Source of the DNA: ANME-2 cluster archaeon
Lineage (GTDB): Archaea; Halobacteriota; Methanosarcinia; Methanosarcinales; Methanocomedenaceae
NCBI GenBank assembly: GCA_022353185.1
Contig: JAKRWB010000737.1
Span: 1-12,643, forward strand
Length of the DNA: 12,643 bases
Reading direction: 5' to 3'
The notes under the pieces are model-generated. The model saw nothing but the letters and a program-made list of their open reading frames with translations. It searched no databases and was not told the DNA's origin. How positions within the stretch are numbered: position 1 is the stretch's first letter; each line of letters begins with the position of its first letter. Shown piece by piece: positions 1-6,082 of this stretch. The position numbers and the translations under genes are program-made.

Positions 1-143
1 ACGATCCCGATCAGGCCTGCAATAGCAGCACTGATGAAAGCAGTATACGTGCACAGTCGATTGTTTCTATTCAGTATGATTGATGAAAAGGCACCTGTAA
101 GATAAAAGAGTATCAGTCCTGGAAATAAATAACCATATATCAT
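1..143 (-). CDS. N-terminus of a probable complex I/Mrp-like membrane subunit (partial, runs off left edge)
   Basis: An open frame starts with ATG at 143 and stays open to the window edge, giving 47 residues. It begins MIYGYLFPGLILFYLTGAF and is almost wholly hydrophobic, with two predicted membrane helices (about residues 5-24 and 32-47) separated by a short basic loop (N25-R26-N27-N28-R29). The pattern of a first helix, an arginine/asparagine loop and a second helix at the extreme N-terminus is what NuoL/M/N, MrpD and HyfB/HycC proton-translocating subunits show, but 47 residues are too few to assign a family. A GGTGA ribosome-binding match lies 3 nt before the ATG. The gene is oriented like dus and the cdh operon. 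It could equally be another polytopic membrane protein. Confidence 0.45.
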   Translation of the reverse strand, partial: MIYGYLFPGLILFYLTGAFSSIILNRNNRLCTYTAFISAAIAGLIGI

Positions 144-444
144 AATTCACCAAAATAATGTTTCTACCAACAAACGTTATTGGCACAAACAAGGTATGAC
201 ATAAATGTCTTGAAAATCAACTCTTTTAATTTATTATCAATAGAGGTTTGTAATACAGACCATCCAGTATTTAATGCTAACCCTACGATGATCAACTACT
301 CAGTTCATCCTCCGCTGCCCACAATCTGGCACATAATCTCATAGAGCTGTTTTGGAGACACTGATCACTTGCCAGTGTTACTGGATATTTTCACTTGATT
401 TTGTGTGCCCAAAATTGATACTGGAGCCAAAGATTTAGGTATTA
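144..444. other. Intergenic region between the left-edge membrane gene and dus
   Basis: I see no convincing gene here. The stretch holds the upstream region of the left-edge membrane gene. The 12-nt palindrome GACATAAATGTC at 198-209 is perfect and AT-centred and could be a regulator site, but it is short enough to arise by chance. AT-rich stretches around 225-240 could serve as a TATA element for that gene. No strong hairpin followed by a T-run was found downstream of dus. Confidence 0.5.
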
Positions 445-1389
445 TTACCTTATCCCGTCCATTATTTCAAGTACACTCTCAATATCTTTTTCCGCATTTA
501 TCTTAGTTCGCAACAAACTTCCCCCCTCAATTCCCCGCGTGAACCACTTGGCATGGAGTTTTACGCTGGCATAATCAAGTAAACCGTATTTCTCTGACAT
601 ATCAGTATACTCAAAAAAATCATCCACCTGTTCGGATACCCCGAGCGGTTTTAGGAATTCTCCTGTTTCAAGGAAATATCCTATCCTTCTGAATATGAAC
701 GGATTTCCAATGGCAGCCCGTCCTATCATCAGGCCGTCGCAGTGAGTTTGCTCAAGCACATTTCGAGCCGCCCTTTCACTGTCAATATCGCCATTAGCGA
801 TTACCGGTATGGACAAAACCTCCTTTACAGCCCGGATAACATCCCAATCGGCACTGTGCGAATAGTTCTGTTGCGGTGTCCGGGCATGCACTGTGAGTGC
901 ACTAGCGCCCGCATCTTCCAGCGTGCGTGCCATCTCCAGCGTCTTGTCAAGATTACCCAATACTCTTACCTTTGCAGTGACCGGGATACTGACAGTACCA
1001 GATACCTGCTCCATAATATCAGCCATCAACTGCGGGCTGTTCATCAATGCCGCACCACACCCCTTTTTGACTATATGTCTTGCCGGGCATCCAAAATTTA
1101 TATCTATCAGGTCTGGACTGTATTGCTCTTCAACTAGTCGGGCTGCATGTTCCAGACTTTTGGCGGATGCTCCTGATAACTGGATGCCCACAGGCCGCTC
1201 TTCTTCACATGAAACAATCCTTGAAATGGTCTTATTGCTACGGTAAATTACACCATCGGCATCCACCATTTCTGAATATACAAGAGCTGCACCGTACTTT
1301 TTGCACAACAACCTGAATGCCAGGTTGGTCACATCTGCCATGGGTGCAAGCAGGAGGTTGTCTTTTAGATTTACGTAGCCGATGTACAT
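445..1389 (-). CDS. dus: tRNA-dihydrouridine synthase
   Basis: The 314-residue protein is a Dus-family flavoenzyme, which reduces specific uridines in tRNA to dihydrouridine with FMN and NAD(P)H. The fold is a TIM barrel plus a C-terminal helical domain. Visible family marks are the N-terminal LAPMADVTN (residues 14-22, FMN-binding loop), NFGCP at 98-102 with the catalytic-type cysteine C101, TAKVR (138-142), TVHAR (166-170), IANGDI (197-202) and MIGRAAIGNP (221-230), which together form the FMN phosphate and base contacts. All are intact and the length is normal. No Shine-Dalgarno sequence precedes the ATG, but a TATATATA box lies about 26 nt upstream, so the mRNA is probably leaderless. The specificity class (which D-loop position) cannot be told. 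Archaeal Dus proteins are usually single-copy housekeeping enzymes. Confidence 0.93.
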   Translation of the reverse strand: MYIGYVNLKDNLLLAPMADVTNLAFRLLCKKYGAALVYSEMVDADGVIYRSNKTISRIVSCEEERPVGIQLSGASAKSLEHAARLVEEQYSPDLIDINFGCPARHIVKKGCGAALMNSPQLMADIMEQVSGTVSIPVTAKVRVLGNLDKTLEMARTLEDAGASALTVHARTPQQNYSHSADWDVIRAVKEVLSIPVIANGDIDSERAARNVLEQTHCDGLMIGRAAIGNPFIFRRIGYFLETGEFLKPLGVSEQVDDFFEYTDMSEKYGLLDYASVKLHAKWFTRGIEGGSLLRTKINAEKDIESVLEIMDGIR

Positions 1390-1410
1390 GCATTCATCAG
1401 GTGAGGCAGA

Positions 1411-1419
1411 GTATATATA
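1411..1419 (-). promoter_or_regulatory. TATA box for dus, leaderless-type spacing
   Basis: On the minus strand the run CTATATATAC is centred about 26 nt upstream of the dus ATG at 1389, which puts the expected archaeal start site at or next to the start codon. This agrees with the lack of a ribosome binding site. A second, better-formed box (TATATAAATA, 1451-1460 minus strand) lies about 40 nt further upstream and would give a leader of roughly 35-40 nt, so two starts are possible. Confidence 0.5.
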
Positions 1420-1574
1420 GAAGGCGATAAAAATGAGAACAATCGGAATGTATTTATATATGTATGAATATTTAAAGCGCGTTAGTGTGCGGGTCTTTTA
1501 TTAACTAACCCCCCACTCCCAACCCGCTCGCTAACCTTTTGTTCACTTTTAATACAGCAATGATGTATGTAGAA

Positions 1575-1694
1575 TCAGTAATTGACATTCAATAATTGTT
1601 TATTGTAGTCTGAAAAATCTGCTTCGTCCAAATTTTGCATCGCTTTGATAAAAAGGCTATCATATGCGTGAACATCATCTACATTTGCCGTCAT
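1575..1694 (-). CDS. Short orphan ORF of 39 residues between dus and tRNA-Thr
   Basis: The frame runs from ATG at 1694 to TGA at 1575 and encodes a 39-residue acidic, soluble, amphipathic peptide (MTANVDDVHAYDSLFIKAMQ at its start, ending in QLLNVNY). The composition (D/E/N/Q with regularly spaced hydrophobics) looks protein-like rather than random, and no homology is recognised. There is no clear ribosome binding site and an in-frame stop lies three codons before the ATG (TAG, with CCG TAC TTG in between), so it may be the tail of a decayed gene rather than a living small gene. It sits 43 nt downstream of tRNA-Thr on the same strand, a place where integrated elements often leave debris. Real coding status is uncertain. 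Confidence 0.25.
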   Translation of the reverse strand: MTANVDDVHAYDSLFIKAMQNLDEADFSDYNKQLLNVNY

Positions 1695-1735
1695 CAAGTA
1701 CGGCTAAAAGTGGGCTTTTTGTACATTAGGACATA

Positions 1736-1811
<76 letters not shown>

Positions 1812-1843
1812 ATTGGATTTATTCAGAAACGTGCCCGCTTGAA

Positions 1844-1853
1844 GGTTATAATA
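1844..1853 (-). promoter_or_regulatory. Candidate TATA box for tRNA-Thr
   Basis: The minus-strand sequence TATTATAACC is the most AT-rich TATA-like run upstream of the tRNA gene. Its distance of 33-42 nt from the mature 5' end allows for a short 5' leader removed by RNase P. Confidence 0.4.
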
Positions 1854-1958
1854 GAACATAAAATCTTCGGTGTTCTACCCAACAACATTAAATGCTTTGT
1901 CGCTCCATTTTTATTTGGAGATAAACTCCTGCCCAAATCAGGGTAAGGGAAGTATATC

Positions 1959-2201
1959 ATGGGATCTAAAATAGAATACCTGAAAAAACGGTACAGGGAA
2001 ATGTCGTCTTCCCAGCTTGAACTCATTATTGAACAAATTAAATGGGAATTGGAACACAACCCTGAAGCTGATAACACCGAACTTAAAATTGCTGTGGATG
2101 CCCTTGAAGAAAAAAAGAAGGCAGCCCATAAACAAAAGAAAGACAGGCCATGCTTGCCTGGGCATTTTGAACACCAACTTGATTTTGGCGAGGAATTTTA
2201 A
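1959..2201 (+). CDS. Uncharacterised 80-residue charged helical protein
   Basis: The product is not recognised. The 80-residue frame starts with ATG at 1959, preceded by the purine-rich GGGTAAGGGA about 8 nt upstream. It is dominated by K/E/Q/R and leucine with heptad-like spacing (LKKRYREM near residue 8, ELIIEQIKWELE near 21-32, a lysine-rich EEKKKAAHKQKK near 50-61) and should be largely alpha-helical, perhaps a short coiled coil, with a less ordered C-terminal tail PCLPGHFEHQLDFGEEF. There are no cysteine pairs, signal peptide or membrane segment. A small DNA/RNA-binding or adaptor protein is possible but unproven. It is read opposite to its neighbours. The sequence just downstream contains the relic of a LuxR-type HTH, so this may be the surviving part of a damaged locus. 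Confidence 0.5.
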   Translation: MGSKIEYLKKRYREMSSSQLELIIEQIKWELEHNPEADNTELKIAVDALEEKKKAAHKQKKDRPCLPGHFEHQLDFGEEF

Positions 2202-2207
2202 GGTAGG

Positions 2208-2340
2208 CATGAAAAGCGTTATAGAAGACAGGGTCACAGCCCATCTGGGAACCATCGAATAAGTATAAGCTGTGAATATCCGGAACAAATCTGAAGTGGC
2301 CCGTTGGATCGCGATAGGACAAACGAATAAAAGATTGCCC
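2208..2340 (+). pseudogene. Decayed C-terminal LuxR-type helix-turn-helix
   Basis: Read in one frame, positions 2208-2262 give MKSVIEDRVTAHLGTIE and, after two stops, 2272-2340 give VNIRNKSEVARWIAIGQTNK. Together these match the end of a LuxR/GerE-type HTH, whose consensus is T-V-x-x-H-L-x-x-I-x-x-K-L-x-I-x-x-R-x-E-A/V. The bases between hold TATAAGCTG, which reads Y-K-L in another frame, so removing 4 nt (TAAG, which looks duplicated) and 2 nt restores I-E-Y-K-L-N-I-R-N-K-S-E-V-A at exactly the usual spacing. The first HTH helix (NKEIA-type) seems to be missing before V-I-E-D-R. I infer a broken regulator; no intact reading frame remains. The match was made by eye and is modest in length. 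Confidence 0.35.
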
Positions 2341-2468
2341 TGACTATGACCACAGCCCTGAACACATGGGTCATGATGAACGCTGGAGCTGGAAACGTAG
2401 ATATACCGACCGATGTACTTGAGCAGATTCACAATAGTCTGACACCCAGAAGCAGATAGAGTCGCCCG

Positions 2469-2505
2469 GAAAAAAGTGTAGGAAAGAGGCAGTAGCCTCC
2501 ATTCC
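2469..2505 (-). terminator. Hairpin plus T-run terminator after cdhE
   Basis: On the minus strand, 37 nt beyond the cdhE stop, GGAATGGAGGC-TACT-GCCTCTTTCC forms an imperfect stem (outer GGAA/TTCC, inner GAGGC/GCCTC) followed after TACAC by a run of six T. This fits the end of the cdh transcript. Archaeal termination depends mainly on the T-run, so the hairpin may instead protect the mRNA 3' end. Confidence 0.55.
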
Positions 2506-2541
2506 TTCCTCCTTAATATTGAAAGTATTCCAGTTTGAGCC

Positions 2542-3954
2542 CTACTTAGGCTTGGGAGGCCAGTTCTTCTCCATCCAGGGCGGAATCTGCCCGCTGTCCT
2601 GCGGTCCTACCAGTACATTCAAACCGGTAGCATCCTCCAGGTCGCCCTGCAACCTTGCACCCAGACCCGGCAGGATTATCGTGTTATGCCCGGTCTTTTC
2701 ACTGAAATCGAAATCTGCCTTTTTGAAGTCATCATTTATCTTCTGGCCTGTCAATTGACCACCTGCCACCGCAGCCTCTACTCCCAGACCGTCAGTATCA
2801 GCAGCCAGCAGGTAACAGTCAATGCCGCTACTGGCAAGGTCACTCTCAACCGTATAGTATGTCAGAGCAAAGTTGGTTGTAACGATAACAGGCGAATCCT
2901 TGCCCGGAGAACCCACCTCATACACCTTAGGCTCCACCTTGACCGGCGTCCTCGGGTCAGTATAAATGGTATCCCTGATATGCATCTCGGGCAGCAGGGC
3001 AAAGGGTTCGATGCTGTGCAGTATCATGATATCCCCGTATCGCACAGAGAACACCGTAGCCAGCACAGTTTCCCAGTAACTGGAAGATACGGCATCTCCA
3101 CCTGTCAAATACGCGGTCATAGGCACAGACATAAGCGGGAAGGCCACTTCACGCTGTCCTTCCTTAATGCCGGCGCGCCTCAATTTAAGGAAATTCTCAA
3201 AAGACTCCCGCAGCATATTACCCTGGGGGTTAGTACCCGGGTCAAGTATCAGGTCCTGCCGTCCCATCTCCAGGAACGTACTTGCCAGGCTCTTCAAAGT
3301 ATCCAGGTCATCGGGTGCGAACAGCACTGTAGGCACATCATACTCAAGCACCAGGTCGGCCACAGCCTGCCAGTTATCTTTGGTAGCCGCATACAACAGC
3401 GGCCGCCTATCAGCCGCAACCTCAAGACCGGCCTTTAGCACTTCAGGGTCGAGACTGCACAGTATAAGCGGAAGTTCTGTATTCTCCATCACTTTTGAGA
3501 CCGCATCCCTGAACTTACCCGGGTCTCCCGAAGTAGAACGCACCGCAATCATGTCCAATCTCAGGAACCGTCCCACATAAAATTTCTTGAAATCCCTGAT
3601 GAAAATAACCCTTTCCACCAGTTCAGCTTCCGGCATGGTATCCCAAACATCAAGAGCAAAGCCGGGCTGGTCAAAGAATGTCAGTTGATGCCGGTACATC
3701 ACATCATCTCCGCCCACGGTCACTGCATGCTCACCCACACCGATAGTTACCTCCCTGATCTCGGGAGCCATCAGTTCACTGAGTTCCAGGTACTTTTTCT
3801 TGTACTTGTCCTCAAGCAATGGTGTACAATCCTCAAGTTTCAATGAACGGTCAATGACATGGGAACCGAACGCCATGCATGTGGCTTCGCCGCATTCACC
3901 GCAATTGGTCTGGGGCAGGTACTTATAAACTTCAAGAGGGCTGTTAATTTTCAT
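2542..3954 (-). CDS. cdhE: ACDS complex gamma subunit, corrinoid iron-sulfur protein large subunit CdhE
   Basis: CdhE and CdhD form the corrinoid/Fe-S protein that carries the methyl group between tetrahydro(methano/sarcina)pterin and the A cluster of CdhC. The 470-residue protein starts MKINSPLE, then has the [4Fe-4S] site NCGECGEATC...LEDC (C18, C21, C26, C43), a TIM-barrel body, and a C-terminal corrinoid-binding domain with PGLGARLQGDLE and VLVGPQDSGQIPP near the end. All four cluster cysteines are present and the length is normal. I chose ATG at 3954 because GGAGGTG lies 5 nt upstream; a GTG at 3960 is in frame but would sit directly against the ribosome binding site. With the ATG there are 2 nt between the cdhD stop and cdhE, so translation is likely coupled. 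It is the last gene of the operon. Confidence 0.97.
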   Translation of the reverse strand: MKINSPLEVYKYLPQTNCGECGEATCMAFGSHVIDRSLKLEDCTPLLEDKYKKKYLELSELMAPEIREVTIGVGEHAVTVGGDDVMYRHQLTFFDQPGFALDVWDTMPEAELVERVIFIRDFKKFYVGRFLRLDMIAVRSTSGDPGKFRDAVSKVMENTELPLILCSLDPEVLKAGLEVAADRRPLLYAATKDNWQAVADLVLEYDVPTVLFAPDDLDTLKSLASTFLEMGRQDLILDPGTNPQGNMLRESFENFLKLRRAGIKEGQREVAFPLMSVPMTAYLTGGDAVSSSYWETVLATVFSVRYGDIMILHSIEPFALLPEMHIRDTIYTDPRTPVKVEPKVYEVGSPGKDSPVIVTTNFALTYYTVESDLASSGIDCYLLAADTDGLGVEAAVAGGQLTGQKINDDFKKADFDFSEKTGHNTIILPGLGARLQGDLEDATGLNVLVGPQDSGQIPPWMEKNWPPKPK

Positions 3955-3956
3955 TA

Positions 3957-5261
3957 TCACACCTCCGCCGTGACCCAGTTAGATATATCCACTGCATCCC
4001 TTTCAAGAGAACCGTGCAGGCTCTGGGTAATTTCTTTGAGTACAGCCACTGCACCGGGATGCATCATCATGAACAGGTCATTACCTGCCAGTGCAAGTGC
4101 CAGTCCGGTCACAATCTCCCATATGGGACCCCTATATTCCCTGGGTCCCCAGTCGCTATCCTCTTTCAGGGGCGATTTGACCATCCATGATTCCCTGGCA
4201 CCCCAGGCATTGGTGGTGCCGCTACTCATTGGGAAGGCCAGTTCATCATCCCCATTAAGACCGGCAAGGCGGATGCGCTCCATATTGGTATAAGCATAAT
4301 CCAGGCCGTATCCCAGTGCCGCAGTGGTAGGGTCCATGATAATATCTTCACGTTTGACACCGCACTGCTTCATAAGTTTGCGGTTCAACTCTTTTTGTGC
4401 ATTGATTTCAAGCTGTGTCCACGACAGCACTACATGACCGTACTGGTTTGCAGCCTTTGCAATGCGCTCATAATCCAGATTCAAACTGGCACTGGCCAGC
4501 AGTACACGTTCACCTTCAGCCACTTCGGCTGCCTTTTCCAGAACCTCAGGGTCCTTGTCAGGATTGCCGCTACCACCGATAACTATTGGAACATCCACTG
4601 CCTGTAGTACGTCGGCAACGGTCTCAGCAGCCTCTTTGGCTGATGTATCCTTGATGTTCGGGTCTGTACTGATTAGGTGAATGGTCACCATGTCTGCATT
4701 GAAATCCTTGACCACCTTTTTGGCCCATTCGGCCGGACTTTCAATTACATCCTCATAATTGACCTTGACAGCCTTTGCCATCCCAATGGGCATATCGAAA
4801 ACGTCCATGGTAACATAGTTGCGGTGAGGCATTGGACTATCGAAATAATAAGGCAGTGCATTCTCCCCTCCCAGGGTGATAGTTCTTCCCCTGCTTCCGC
4901 CATCTGCTGATGTGGCGCCCAGTACAACTTCCTGGATTGGGTTTTTCCACTCATCCATCCTGGCCACTTTAAATTTAGACCTCAACAGTTCCTGTGGTCT
5001 GGTGACACCGGGAACTGCCGCCTGGGCCATTGACCCGAACAACTGGTCCACAGGATAACCCATTAATCTTGAAATGTTTATCAGGTGCTGGGCGATCTGC
5101 GCAGTTTCATGTCCCAGCATATATGCCAGTTGAGGATTGAGCCCGCCACTGGCATCCATCTCCAGCTCAATGTCGCCTTCAATGGTTACACCTTCAAGGG
5201 CTTCCACGTCCATACCATTGAACAGGCTGCCCAGTTCAGATAACTTGATCTTTTTTGACAT
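3957..5261 (-). CDS. cdhD: ACDS complex delta subunit, corrinoid iron-sulfur protein small subunit CdhD
   Basis: CdhD is the TIM-barrel partner of CdhE in the corrinoid protein of acetyl-CoA decarbonylase/synthase and binds methyl-pterin. The 434-residue protein starts MSKKIKLSELGSLF, has the family's N-terminal element EALEGVTIEGDIELE (residues 20-34), then a Gly-containing linker and the barrel, with recognisable family blocks VVIGGSGNPDKDPE-like (about 225-238), VLSWTQLEINAQKELN (about 278-293) and DPTTAALGYGLDYAYTNMER (about 311-330). The length is normal and the frame is intact. AAGGTGG lies 8-9 nt before the ATG. It follows the cooC-like gene by 55 nt and is immediately followed by cdhE. 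The N-terminal element resembles segments of CdhA and CdhC and is discussed in the findings. Confidence 0.97.
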   Translation of the reverse strand: MSKKIKLSELGSLFNGMDVEALEGVTIEGDIELEMDASGGLNPQLAYMLGHETAQIAQHLINISRLMGYPVDQLFGSMAQAAVPGVTRPQELLRSKFKVARMDEWKNPIQEVVLGATSADGGSRGRTITLGGENALPYYFDSPMPHRNYVTMDVFDMPIGMAKAVKVNYEDVIESPAEWAKKVVKDFNADMVTIHLISTDPNIKDTSAKEAAETVADVLQAVDVPIVIGGSGNPDKDPEVLEKAAEVAEGERVLLASASLNLDYERIAKAANQYGHVVLSWTQLEINAQKELNRKLMKQCGVKREDIIMDPTTAALGYGLDYAYTNMERIRLAGLNGDDELAFPMSSGTTNAWGARESWMVKSPLKEDSDWGPREYRGPIWEIVTGLALALAGNDLFMMMHPGAVAVLKEITQSLHGSLERDAVDISNWVTAEV

Positions 5262-5316
5262 AGTGATTCCACCTTATTTCATTGCATACTTCAGTTATTA
5301 TTGAAAATCTGTTTTG

Positions 5317-6066
5317 TTAAATTCCTAATTTAATTATAATGTTTTCCATTTCAATCACCGCAGGTGATGTATCAGGTAGTTCAATCAGCGGCCTGCCATC
5401 CAGGTCGAACTGGGCAATTTCCTCGTCAAAAGGTACCATACCTGCAACCTCAAGTCCCAACTCCTGCGCATATTCATTAAGACGTTCACGGTTTTGAGGT
5501 GTCACCTTATTGAGTATCACGTGCATCTTCCTTATCTTCAGGTCCAGTTCTTTTACAAGGTCCCGTATCCGCTCAGCGGTCTTGAGACCCCGCCTTGAAC
5601 CATCGGTTACCACCACAAGTTCGTCAACATCTCTGATAATACCCCGGCTCAGGTGTTCCAGGCCGGCAGCAGTATCAATAATGGTCAGGTCATAATTCTT
5701 CACTATCCTGTCCATGATACCGCGCAGCATATTATTGGCAAAGCAATAGCATCCAGCCCCTTCAGGCCGGCCCATTACCAAAAGGTCATACCCGTGCCTT
5801 TCGGCAAGGACACTGTATATTTTAGATTCCAGCAACCGTTCTTTATCAGTATCCGGCGGCAGATTGTCCCTTTCTTCCATCAAAAACTCGCGCTGGTCGC
5901 CCACAGTTTCTTCTACCTCATCACCCAGAGCCTCTGGCAGGTTCGTGTCAGGGTCAGCATCAATGGCAAGAATGGTCTTATCCCTGTTCACAAGTGAACG
6001 AATGAACATGGCAGTCACAACAGTCTTGCCAGTACCCCCTTTACCGGTAATCGCAATAACTTTCAA
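5317..6066 (-). CDS. cooC: CooC-type nickel-insertion ATPase of the ACDS cluster
   Basis: This 249-residue protein is a MinD/SIMIBI-class P-loop ATPase of the CooC/AcsF group that loads nickel into CODH and/or ACS in the cytoplasm. Residues 8-15 (GKGGTGKT) are the deviant Walker A with the signature lysine K9. IDADPD (35-40) is the switch I region, C106-Y-C108 is the CxC motif that binds metal at the dimer interface in CooC, and IIDTAAGLEHLSRG (129-142) is the Walker B/switch II region. A conserved nucleotide-base loop, ILNKVT, is near residue 185. The start codon is TTG at 6066, preceded by GAGGT 7 nt upstream; no in-frame ATG gives the Walker motif its normal N-terminal position. It lies 16 nt after cdhC. 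Its place between cdhC and cdhD is usual in Methanosarcinales. Confidence 0.93.
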   Translation of the reverse strand: MKVIAITGKGGTGKTVVTAMFIRSLVNRDKTILAIDADPDTNLPEALGDEVEETVGDQREFLMEERDNLPPDTDKERLLESKIYSVLAERHGYDLLVMGRPEGAGCYCFANNMLRGIMDRIVKNYDLTIIDTAAGLEHLSRGIIRDVDELVVVTDGSRRGLKTAERIRDLVKELDLKIRKMHVILNKVTPQNRERLNEYAQELGLEVAGMVPFDEEIAQFDLDGRPLIELPDTSPAVIEMENIIIKLGI

Positions 6067-6082
6067 TCTTTACCTCGAACAA

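Noticed and set aside
305..361. Short minus-strand frame giving VSPKQLYEIMCQIVGSGG before a stop, between dus and the left-edge gene
   Set aside because: It looks somewhat like a protein tail but is only 19 codons, with a stop just upstream and no second frame that continues it convincingly.
1508..1535. C-rich stretch (CCCCCCACTCCCAACCCG) upstream of dus as a possible i-motif or G-quadruplex on the other strand
   Set aside because: Only one run exceeds three C and the other runs are short and irregular; there is no link to a gene start.
1938..2432. A 164-codon minus-strand open frame opposite the 80-residue ORF
   Set aside because: Its hydrophobic F/L/P-rich translation is what antisense reading of lysine- and glutamate-rich coding sequence yields, and it has no ribosome binding site or recognisable motif.
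2376..2504. Minus-strand ATG preceded by AGGAGG after cdhE, opening a frame of about 42 codons
   Set aside because: The ATG lies inside the terminator hairpin and the translation (MEATASFLHFFPGD...) has no protein-like pattern; the purine run is more simply part of the hairpin region.
2686..3438. A 250-codon plus-strand open frame antisense to cdhE
   Set aside because: It is the complement of the intact cdhE frame and its translation is rich in S, R, H and C with no domain; cdhE explains the openness.
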